From Ramlibacter paludis (GTDB lineage Bacteria > Pseudomonadota > Gammaproteobacteria > Burkholderiales > Burkholderiaceae_C), in NCBI RefSeq assembly GCF_022012305.1, contig NZ_JAKLTM010000002.1:186001-250000 (forward strand): a DNA stretch of 64,000 nucleotides. The letters are read 5' to 3'. Both the position numbers and the translations under genes were made by a program. Position 1 is the stretch's first letter. Each line of letters starts with the position of its first letter. The notes beneath the pieces are model-generated. The model did no database searches, was not told the origin of the DNA, and worked only from the letters and a program-made list of their open reading frames with translations. Shown here piece by piece: positions 9,426 to 16,410 of the stretch.

Positions 9426-10915
9426 ACAACCTGCTCCAGGGCTTCACCATGGTCATGCAGCCGGACGTGCTGCTGACGATCCTGTGCGCGTCGATCTACG
9501 GCTTGATCGTCGGCGCCCTGCCCGGCCTGTCGGCGACCATGGCGACCGCCTTGCTGGTGCCGGTGACCTTCTACATGTCGCCCATCGCGGCGGTCTCGGC
9601 CATCATCGCCGCTTCGGCCATGGCGATCTTCTCGGGCGACATCCCCGGCTGCCTGCTGCGCATTCCCGGCACGCCCGCTTCGGCCGCCTACACGGACGAA
9701 GCCTTCGCGATGACGATGAAGGGCCAGCCGGAACTGGCGCTGGGCATCTGCCTGTGGTTCTCCGCCATCGGCGGCATCATCGGGACGATCTCGCTGATCG
9801 CGATGGCGCCGCTGCTGGCCGAAGTCGCCTTCCAGTTCTCCACCTTCGAATACTTCTGGCTCGCGCTGCTCGGGCTGATGTGCGCCACCATGGTCGCGCG
9901 CTCGTCGCCGATCAAGGCCATCGCCGCGATGTTCCTCGGCCTGCTGATCACGTGCGTCGGCAACGAGAACCCCGGCGGCACGCCGCGCTTCACCTTCGGC
10001 CTGGCCGACCTGCTGGGCGGCATCGAGATCATCCCGGTGCTGGTGGGCGTGTTCGCGGTGTCCGAGGTGATGCGCGCGTACAAGGCGCAGGACATCCCCG
10101 TGCTGCCGCCGCGCAAGTTCGGCAGCATCCTCGCCGGCCAATGGGCCCTGACCAAGTCGCATCCCAAGCAGCAGGTCCGCGGCAACATCGTGGGCATCAT
10201 CATCGGCGTGCTGCCGGGCGCGGGCGCCGACATGGCCGCCTGGATCAGCTATGCGATGTCCAAGCGCTTCTCCAAGACGCCCGAGAAATTCGGCACCGGC
10301 CATCCGGAAGGCCTGATCGAAGCCGGCGCGAGCAACAACGCGAGCCTGGCGTCCGGCTGGGTGCCCTCGCTGCTGTTCGGCATCCCGGGCGACACCATCA
10401 CGGCCATCGCCATCGGCGTGCTGTACATGAAGGGGCTGAATCCCGGGCCGACGCTCTTCACCGAAAAGGCGTCGAGCATGTACGCGCTGTACATCGTCTT
10501 CATGGTGTCCAACATCATCATGATCCCGCTGGGCATCATGATGATCCGCTCGGCGCGCTACGTGCTGTACGTGCCGCGCTCGCTGATCATGCCGGTGATC
10601 ATCCTGCTGTGCGCCGTGGGCTCGTTCGCCACCGGCAACAACCTGGCGCTCGTGTTCACCGTCGCCGCCTTCGGGCTGGTCGGCTACTTCATGGACCGCA
10701 ACGGCTACCCGGTGGCCGCGCTGGTGCTGGGCGCCGTGATGGGAACGATGGTCGAACAGAACTTCGTGACCTCGCTGATCAAGTCCGACGGCAGCCTGCT
10801 GCCCTTCTTCGGACGGCCGGTGGCGGCCCTGCTCGCTTTCCTGAGCATCGCGGCGGTGCTGTGGCCGCTGGCGGTCTGGCTGCGCCGGCCGCGCGCTCAG
10901 AACATCGTTTCCTGA
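9422..10915 (+). CDS. tctA: Tripartite tricarboxylate transporter large permease TctA
   Basis: The 497-residue large permease with about 11-12 membrane segments, which forms the transport path. The two family signatures are visible: GALPGLSATMATALLVPVTF near residue 30, and its internal repeat GVLPGAGADMAAWISYAMSK near residue 260, each with conserved Gly/Pro. SGDIPGCLLRIPGTPASAAY is the conserved substrate-site region. The true start is the ATG at 9422 that overlaps the tctB stop. The last 19 nt overlap the end of the convergent zinc-ribbon gene. Confidence 0.95.
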   Translation: MNNLLQGFTMVMQPDVLLTILCASIYGLIVGALPGLSATMATALLVPVTFYMSPIAAVSAIIAASAMAIFSGDIPGCLLRIPGTPASAAYTDEAFAMTMKGQPELALGICLWFSAIGGIIGTISLIAMAPLLAEVAFQFSTFEYFWLALLGLMCATMVARSSPIKAIAAMFLGLLITCVGNENPGGTPRFTFGLADLLGGIEIIPVLVGVFAVSEVMRAYKAQDIPVLPPRKFGSILAGQWALTKSHPKQQVRGNIVGIIIGVLPGAGADMAAWISYAMSKRFSKTPEKFGTGHPEGLIEAGASNNASLASGWVPSLLFGIPGDTITAIAIGVLYMKGLNPGPTLFTEKASSMYALYIVFMVSNIIMIPLGIMMIRSARYVLYVPRSLIMPVIILLCAVGSFATGNNLALVFTVAAFGLVGYFMDRNGYPVAALVLGAVMGTMVEQNFVTSLIKSDGSLLPFFGRPVAALLAFLSIAAVLWPLAVWLRRPRAQNIVS

Positions 10916-11136
10916 TACCGGTCGGTCTTGCCATCCGCGCGCGGCCGCAGCAGCTGCACCTGCGGCTCGAGCGCCGCTTCGGTCTGGTAGTGCTTGCCGC
11001 ATTCGGGGCAGGCGTACTGCTCCGCGTGGTCGCCATAGGGAACGTGGGAGGCCAGGACACGGAAGCGCGCGCCGCAGTAGCCGCACGACTTCTCGAAGAT
11101 GCTGAGTTCCTCGTCGTTGGCCGCAGGCTCGTTCAT
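10897..11136 (-). CDS. Small zinc-ribbon protein of unknown function
   Basis: A 79-residue protein with two CxxC knuckles (C18/C21 and C43/C46) about 22 residues apart, the layout of a zinc ribbon. The rest is charged and has no signal peptide or membrane segment. I do not recognise a named family. The ATG at 11136 is preceded by GGGAGGGACTGCC, a good ribosome site. It overlaps the 3' end of tctA by 19 nt in convergent orientation and is divergent from the EamA gene. Such proteins can bind nucleic acid or act as small redox or metal-binding proteins; no choice can be made here. Confidence 0.75.
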   Translation of the reverse strand: MNEPAANDEELSIFEKSCGYCGARFRVLASHVPYGDHAEQYACPECGKHYQTEAALEPQVQLLRPRADGKTDRYQETMF

Positions 11137-11200
11137 GGCAGTCCCTCCCGGAAAGGTGGACGCCGCCAGTATGCGAGCGCCGCCTTAAGATCGCAAGCCG

Positions 11201-12082
11201 ATGCATTCCAATTCCGATGGCACGTTGCGCGCGGCAAACCGGCGCGGCGTGCTGGCGATGGCGGCCGGCATGGCCAGCTTCGTCGCCAACGACACCCTGG
11301 TCAAGTACGTCAGCCAATCGCTGCCCGCCTCGCAGCTGATCTTCCTGCGCGGCGTCTTCGCCATCGCGCTGCTGCTGGTGGTGGTCCATGCCATGGGCGC
11401 GACGCGGCAGATCCCGCGCCTGCTCGACGCCCGCGTGCTGCTGCGCGCCCTGTTCGACGCGGTGGCGACCCTGTGCTACCTGATCGCCTTGTTCCAGCTG
11501 CCGCTGGCGAACGCCACCGCGATCAACATGGCGACGCCGCTCTTCCTCACCCTGTTCGCCATCGTCGCCTTCGGCGAGAAGGTGGGTGCGGCGCGCTGGC
11601 TCGCCATCGCCGCCGGCTTCGCCGGCGTGCTGCTGGTCGTCCAACCCAGCGGCGACGCCTTCAATGCCTACGCTTTGCTTTGCGTGGCCGGCACGCTGCT
11701 GCAGGCGGCGCGCGACCTCGTCACGCGCACCATCCACCGCGGCATCCCGTCGATCGTGGTGACGCTGAGCACCGCCATCGGCGTCACCGTGTTGTCCGGC
11801 GCCTGGAGCCTGGTGCAGGACTGGCAGCCGGCCAGCGGGCGCCAGCTCGCGCTGCTGGCGGTGGCCAGCGTGTTCCTGAGCGGCGGCTACTACCTGGTGA
11901 CGATCGCCATGCGGGCCGGCGAGATGAGCGTGATCGCCCCGTTCCGCTATGCCGGGCTGCTGTTCGCAGTGGTGCTGGGGTATGCCGTGTGGGGCGACGT
12001 GCCGAATGCGCTGGCGTGGAGCGGCATTGCCTTGCTGGTGGCCGCGGGGGTGGCGGTGCTCAGGCTGTCGTCCCGGCGTTGA
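11201..12082 (+). CDS. EamA/DMT-family transporter
   Basis: A 293-residue drug/metabolite transporter superfamily protein made of two EamA repeats of about five membrane helices each. The conserved repeat features appear as FLRGVFAIALLLV, ANATAINMATPLFLTLFAIVAFGEKVG and, in the second half, APFRYAGLLFAVVLGYAVWGD. It probably exports small metabolites; the substrate is unknown. There is no Shine-Dalgarno sequence before the ATG at 11201, but TAAGAT lies 9 nt ahead, so the mRNA may be leaderless. The last 23 nt overlap the convergent aldo/keto reductase gene. Confidence 0.9.
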   Translation: MHSNSDGTLRAANRRGVLAMAAGMASFVANDTLVKYVSQSLPASQLIFLRGVFAIALLLVVVHAMGATRQIPRLLDARVLLRALFDAVATLCYLIALFQLPLANATAINMATPLFLTLFAIVAFGEKVGAARWLAIAAGFAGVLLVVQPSGDAFNAYALLCVAGTLLQAARDLVTRTIHRGIPSIVVTLSTAIGVTVLSGAWSLVQDWQPASGRQLALLAVASVFLSGGYYLVTIAMRAGEMSVIAPFRYAGLLFAVVLGYAVWGDVPNALAWSGIALLVAAGVAVLRLSSRR

Positions 12083-13085
12083 GCTGGAACTCCTCGGTGT
12101 CGACCTCGCTGCGCGCCTGCGCGCTGTAGCGGTTGCCGTGCACCGTCTGCTGGTTGATGTGCACGTCCACGCGTTGCAGCAGCCCGGGGGACAGCTTCAC
12201 CTCCGCCGACGCCAGGTCTTCCTTCAGGTGCGCCACGCTGGTGGTCCCGGGAATCGGTACCAGGTCCGGACCCTGGTGCAGCAGCCACGCCAGCGCCAGC
12301 TGTGCCGGCGTGCAGCCGGCCTCCGCGGCCAGCGCCTTGTAGCCGGGCAGCAGCTTCAGGTTCAATTCGTAGTTGGCCGGCTCGAAGCGCGGCATGGAGC
12401 GGCGGATGTCCTTGGCGTCGAAGGCCGTCACGTCGTGCACGGCGTCGCAGAGGAAGCCGCGCGCCACCGGGCTGAAGGGGACGAAGGCGACGCCCAGCGC
12501 GCGGCAGGCGGCCAGCACCGCGATCTCGGCGTTGCGGCTCCAGAGCGAGTACTCGGTCTGCACTGCCGTGATCGGGTGCACCGCATGGGCCTTGCGCAGC
12601 GTCTGCGCCGACACTTCCGACAGCCCCAGGGTGCGGATCTTGCCCTGCTCCACCAGGCGGCTCAGCGCGCCCACGCTTTCCTCGATGGGGACCTTCTTGT
12701 CCCAGCGGTGCAGGTAATAGAGGTCGATGACGTCGGTCTGCAGGCGGCGCAGGCTGTCCTCGCAGTTGCGGCGCAGCGCCTCCGGGCGGCCGTCGATGAC
12801 GCGGCGGACCACGCCGTCGTCGCCCTGCACGCCGGCCAGGCCGCCCTTGCTGGCGAGGATGAAGCGCTGCCGGTGCGGCTTGAGCACGCGGGCCACGAGC
12901 GCTTCGTTGGCGCCGAAGCCGTACAGCGCGGCGGTGTCGAAGAGCGTGACGCCTTCGTCGAGCGCGGCCAGCAGCACGCGCTCGCCCTGCTCCGCCGACG
13001 GCGGAGTGCCGTAGGCATGGCTGAGGTTCATGCAGCCCAGGCCGATGGCCGAGACCGCGAAGGGACCGAGTTGTCGTTGATGCAT
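12060..13085 (-). CDS. Aldo/keto reductase
   Basis: A 341-residue NADPH-dependent oxidoreductase with the (beta/alpha)8 fold, in the AKR subgroup that includes YajO/Tas- and AKR13-like enzymes. The catalytic tetrad is complete and can be read as D50, Y55, K80 and H126 (in LFDTAALYG, ILASKGG and YYLHRWD). The C-terminal cofactor-binding segment VPIPGTTSVAHLKEDL is present. It opens with the family's LGPFAVSAIGLGCMNLS. It reduces an aldehyde or ketone that cannot be identified. It is convergent with the EamA gene and shows no clear operon partner. Confidence 0.92.
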   Translation of the reverse strand: MHQRQLGPFAVSAIGLGCMNLSHAYGTPPSAEQGERVLLAALDEGVTLFDTAALYGFGANEALVARVLKPHRQRFILASKGGLAGVQGDDGVVRRVIDGRPEALRRNCEDSLRRLQTDVIDLYYLHRWDKKVPIEESVGALSRLVEQGKIRTLGLSEVSAQTLRKAHAVHPITAVQTEYSLWSRNAEIAVLAACRALGVAFVPFSPVARGFLCDAVHDVTAFDAKDIRRSMPRFEPANYELNLKLLPGYKALAAEAGCTPAQLALAWLLHQGPDLVPIPGTTSVAHLKEDLASAEVKLSPGLLQRVDVHINQQTVHGNRYSAQARSEVDTEEFQLNAGTTA

Positions 13086-13114
13086 GGGGCGACTTTAGCG
13101 CCCCGCGCCGACCC

Positions 13115-14059
13115 TTACCGGCTGCCGGATACCACGGTGCCGGCCGACGCCATCAGCATGCGCGCGTTGCGGCTGCCGAGCGCCGCGGCCTTTTGCAGCC
13201 AGAGGCCGGCCTGCACCTCGTCCTTGGGCACGGTGGCGCCCTGGCGGTAGGCCACGCCCAGGAAGTAGCTCATCTCCATGCGGCCGTAGCGCATGCCTTC
13301 GGGCGTCGCCTTGCCGCACTTCTTGAGGATCACCGGCACGTCGCCCTGGCCTTCGGCGAAGGCCTGCATCTGCTCGACGGTGCGGGCCAGGAAGCTGTCG
13401 CGCGCCTGCGTGGCACGCGCCTTGTCGGCCGACTGGGCCACCATCTGGTCGCCCAGGATGGGCAGCACTTCGAACGGCGTCATGCCGGCATGGGTGCGCG
13501 CGGAATACCAGGTGCGCAGCATCGCCTTGTCCAGCGGCAGCAGGCCTTGCGTGTGGCTGGTGAAGTAGCTCAGCACGGTGGCGCCTTCCGGATGGCCGCG
13601 CATGCCCATCACGTGCATCATCTCGTGGTAGGTGCAGCGGCGGGCATCGCTGTCGCGCATCTGCGTGGTGGCCGACTCGATGGTGGTCTCGGTCTTGAAG
13701 TCGATGCGGGTCTCGCAGGGCTGCTGCTGGCTCAGCGCGGTATCGGGCACGATCTCGATGCTGAGGTTGGCCTGCTGCGCGGCGTCGGGCTTGTCGCTCA
13801 CGTCGATGACCTTGACGCCCGTTTCCTTGCTCACGTCGCGCAGCGCCTGCAGCGTGCGGGCGCGGTGCGCCGCGACGTTGGTGCCGTGGATGCGGACCTT
13901 GATGTCCTGCTCCCAGCGCACCAGCCGCGTGGCGGTGCCGCTCTGGTGCCAGAGGACTTCCCACAAGGTGTTCATGCCCTGGTCGAACTCGTCCGCTTGC
14001 GCAAGGCAGGGGCTGAGGGCGGCTGCGGCAAACAAGGCCAGGACTCCGGTCTTGAACAT
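13115..14059 (-). CDS. Secreted HExxH protein with Sel1-like C-terminus (DUF2927-like)
   Basis: A 314-residue exported protein. Residues 1-22 form a Sec signal peptide ending ...CLAQA. A putative zinc site, HEMMH (H145, E146, H149), is followed by G152 and H156. This is like the metzincin pattern but one residue longer, so the fold is uncertain. Residues from about 245 to 300 (MEMSYFLGVAYRQGATVPKD then AGLWLQKAAALGSRNARMLM) form a Sel1-like repeat. The overall layout resembles DUF2927 proteins, which is an inference from pattern. AAGGAG precedes the ATG. A perfect palindrome lies 32 nt upstream of the start. It follows the three-gene hydrolase operon on the same strand after a 130-bp gap. Confidence 0.7.
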   Translation of the reverse strand: MFKTGVLALFAAAALSPCLAQADEFDQGMNTLWEVLWHQSGTATRLVRWEQDIKVRIHGTNVAAHRARTLQALRDVSKETGVKVIDVSDKPDAAQQANLSIEIVPDTALSQQQPCETRIDFKTETTIESATTQMRDSDARRCTYHEMMHVMGMRGHPEGATVLSYFTSHTQGLLPLDKAMLRTWYSARTHAGMTPFEVLPILGDQMVAQSADKARATQARDSFLARTVEQMQAFAEGQGDVPVILKKCGKATPEGMRYGRMEMSYFLGVAYRQGATVPKDEVQAGLWLQKAAALGSRNARMLMASAGTVVSGSR

Positions 14060-14090
14060 CTTGAAAGAACTCCTTGCAGAATGAACGCGG

Positions 14091-14106
14091 TAGGAGCCCT
14101 CCTACG
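14091..14106. promoter_or_regulatory. 16-nt perfect palindrome upstream of the HExxH gene
   Basis: GTAGGAG-CC-CTCCTAC, an inverted repeat with 7-nt arms, lies 32 nt upstream of the gene starting at 14059. A related 16-mer with the same GTAGG and CTAC ends occurs at 23325-23340 upstream of a stress-type gene. Either an operator or a small leader hairpin is possible. Confidence 0.4.
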
Positions 14107-14189
14107 CGCTGTAAGTTCAAGTCCGACACAAGGAGTCGGGCTGCAGCAGAAAAATTCCTCGCTGCAGGCCCTGCTGAGCTGCATTCCGG

Positions 14190-15287
14190 TCAGACCGTCG
14201 CCAGTTTCGCCACCGTTGCAGGGTCCGCGACCCCCGTCGGCGGCAGACCCTTGGCCTGCTGCCAGGACTTCAACCAGGCGGCGGAGCCGGTGCCGAAGAT
14301 GCCGTCGGCGCGGATCTCCTCGAAACCGCTGAGGCACAACCCCAGCTGCAGCAGCCGCACGTCCAGCCCGCGCTGCAGCGGCGAAGAGACCGCCACGCTG
14401 CGCGTGCCGGGCTGCGGTCCGTCATAGCAGCCCGGCGGCACCCCGGACAGCGTGGCCAGCGAGATCTCCTGGTCGCGCACGACCAGCGGCAGCGGCAGGC
14501 CCCAGGCGCCCAGTTCCACCAGGCGCTGGAAGGCCGCCATCCGGTAGACCGTCTTGCGCAGCAGCGGATTCGGGTGGCCGGCCAGCCAGGCGTGGCGATT
14601 GGCGATGTAGCGCGTGATCCAGGCCTTCTCGCCGCTTTGCGCCACCGTTCCCTGCGTGTCGGTGCGATCGCGCATGGCGGCCCAGGAGCCGTGCACCCAG
14701 CTGTCGTAGACGACCGCCACGCCCAGCGCCGTGCGCAGGCCCAGCTTGCGCGCCGCCCGTTCGGCCGGCGCCCAGTAGGCCTCGTCGAAGAAGCGGTCCT
14801 GCTCGTCGCGCATCACGGGGTCGTCGGCGCAGGCGCGCAGGAAGTTGTGCAGCCGCAGGTCGCGGTCCAGCGCGAGGTCGCGCGCCTGCAGCGCCGGCAG
14901 CCAGGACTTCAGGCGTTCGCCGAAGCGCGCGCCTTCCCGCTGGCAGTAGCGTGCGATGAGCAGGCCCAGGTTGGCCGAGGCCAGCGTCGTCTGCGAGCGG
15001 CCGTAGGTGAGGTGGCCCGGGTCGCCCGCCAGCACAGTCACGGCGCCGTAGTGCCCCAGCACCTCGCCGGTCTCGAACAGGTTGACGATGGCTTTGGCCG
15101 CCTGGGCCTGGGTGGCGCTGATCGCGGCGGCGGCGTCGCCCGCGGGCCGCCGGTAGTGCAGCGTGCAGGTGCCCGGGCGCGCCGGGTCCTGCACGCAGTC
15201 GATCACCTCGTGCTGCGTTTCCTGCAGGTCGGCCTTGCGCTCGTCGCAGTCCTCGCAGGCAACGGTGGTGGAGAAGACGTCGGCCAT
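14190..15287 (-). CDS. Chitosanase-like (lysozyme-fold) hydrolase with peptidoglycan-binding domain
   Basis: A 365-residue protein and the last gene of the caspase operon. Residues about 60-290 resemble GH46 chitosanases of the lysozyme superfamily: NLFETGEVLGHYGAVTV then GDPGHLTYGRSQTTLASANL. Candidate acids are E72 and D89, with the roughly 17-residue spacing of that family. Residues about 300-365 are a PG_binding_1 domain (LQRGLDVRLLQLGL, ADGIFGTGS, QAKGLPPTGVADPATV). The N-terminus has four Cys (11, 14, 31, 41) and no signal peptide, which is odd for a cell-wall enzyme. It starts 13 nt after the metzincin gene. The substrate could be peptidoglycan or chitosan. Confidence 0.72.
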   Translation of the reverse strand: MADVFSTTVACEDCDERKADLQETQHEVIDCVQDPARPGTCTLHYRRPAGDAAAAISATQAQAAKAIVNLFETGEVLGHYGAVTVLAGDPGHLTYGRSQTTLASANLGLLIARYCQREGARFGERLKSWLPALQARDLALDRDLRLHNFLRACADDPVMRDEQDRFFDEAYWAPAERAARKLGLRTALGVAVVYDSWVHGSWAAMRDRTDTQGTVAQSGEKAWITRYIANRHAWLAGHPNPLLRKTVYRMAAFQRLVELGAWGLPLPLVVRDQEISLATLSGVPPGCYDGPQPGTRSVAVSSPLQRGLDVRLLQLGLCLSGFEEIRADGIFGTGSAAWLKSWQQAKGLPPTGVADPATVAKLATV

Positions 15288-15300
15288 GGCGGCACCCGTT

Positions 15301-16401
15301 TCACCACACCATCACCGCGGCCTGCCCCGGCTGCTTGGCATAGCGCAGCCGCAGGCGCAGCACGTATTCCTTGCCGGCGTCAAGGTGCACCTTGAGGTGG
15401 GCGTTGTCCTCGGTGCCGCCGTCGTCCTCCTGCGCGATCGGCTTGCCGGCCGGCTGCGCCTGGCGGTACAGCGCCATCAGCGCATCGGCGTCGCCGAAGG
15501 TGCGGAACTCGTAGTCGCGCGTCTCGATGGGCTTGAACACGAAGTCGGCCTGCTGGCCCGAGGCGAGGTACAGCGAGTTGGCCTTGAAGGGCGTCAGCGC
15601 CTTGGCCGTCTCGGTCTTGACCGGCGGGTAGAAGCTGCGCACCCACTTGCGGTCGCGCGCCGAGAGGCCGCCCTTGGGATGCAGGCCCTTGGCGTACTTC
15701 TTCGGCTGCACGATCAGGCCGGCCTCGAAGGGATAGTGCATCACCGAGTTCGGGTCCCACGAAGAGCCCTGCACCTTGTCGGCCGCCAGCTTATCGATGA
15801 TGTTGTGCTTGGTGGTGGCCTTGCTCCAGTTGTTGGGCGGCGCGGCCAGCGACTTGTAGACGGCGGCCTCGTTCCAGACGATGCCGGCAAAGGGGTTCTG
15901 GTGCTCGTGCGGGAAGCCGATCGCGTGGCCGATCTCATGCAGCGCCGTGTCCAGCCCCTCGGCCGGGTCCTCGGTGAGGCTCCAGCCGAAGTTCATGGTG
16001 CGCGGGTCCTCGCGCTTGGTCAGGTTGTCGGTGCCTATGTACGACCAGGAACCGTCGCCCTGCAGGAAGGCGATGCGCAGGTCGGCCTCGGCCTGGTTCT
16101 GCACCTCGACGAACTCGAGCCCGATGCCCAGCGCCTTCCACATCTGGAAAGCCTGCCGCACCACCGCGCGGTCGGACTCGCTGCCCATCCACGCCTTGGG
16201 CTTGGCGTAGAACCAGAAGCGGATGCGCGTGCCATTCAGCCACTTGTACGCCGTTTCCCGGAGCAGGCGGGTGCGTTCGTCGCCACCGGCGCCGGGTTTC
16301 GCCGGCAGGTAGCCTTTGGGGTAGTCCACCGCGCAATAGCGCGGGCTGCGGGCCACCTGCGCCAGGTAGGCGCCTTCGTCGGGTTGGGTCTTCTTCGCCA
16401 T
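15301..16401 (-). CDS. Astacin-like metzincin zinc metalloprotease
   Basis: A 366-residue zinc peptidase. The full metzincin signature HEIGHAIGFPHE gives ligands H155, H159 and H165 and the general base E156. The Met-turn SVMHYP puts M221 and Y223 in place, and the Tyr after MH is the astacin (M12A) feature. Residues about 265-366 form a beta-rich C-terminal domain like pre-peptidase C-terminal (PPC) domains. There is no signal peptide or propeptide (it starts MAKKTQPDEG), unlike secreted astacins. TAGGAG precedes the ATG. It lies 9 nt after the caspase-fusion gene and 13 nt before the chitosanase-like gene, so all three are probably one transcript. Confidence 0.85.
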   Translation of the reverse strand: MAKKTQPDEGAYLAQVARSPRYCAVDYPKGYLPAKPGAGGDERTRLLRETAYKWLNGTRIRFWFYAKPKAWMGSESDRAVVRQAFQMWKALGIGLEFVEVQNQAEADLRIAFLQGDGSWSYIGTDNLTKREDPRTMNFGWSLTEDPAEGLDTALHEIGHAIGFPHEHQNPFAGIVWNEAAVYKSLAAPPNNWSKATTKHNIIDKLAADKVQGSSWDPNSVMHYPFEAGLIVQPKKYAKGLHPKGGLSARDRKWVRSFYPPVKTETAKALTPFKANSLYLASGQQADFVFKPIETRDYEFRTFGDADALMALYRQAQPAGKPIAQEDDGGTEDNAHLKVHLDAGKEYVLRLRLRYAKQPGQAAVMVW

Positions 16402-16410
16402 GGTGCACTC

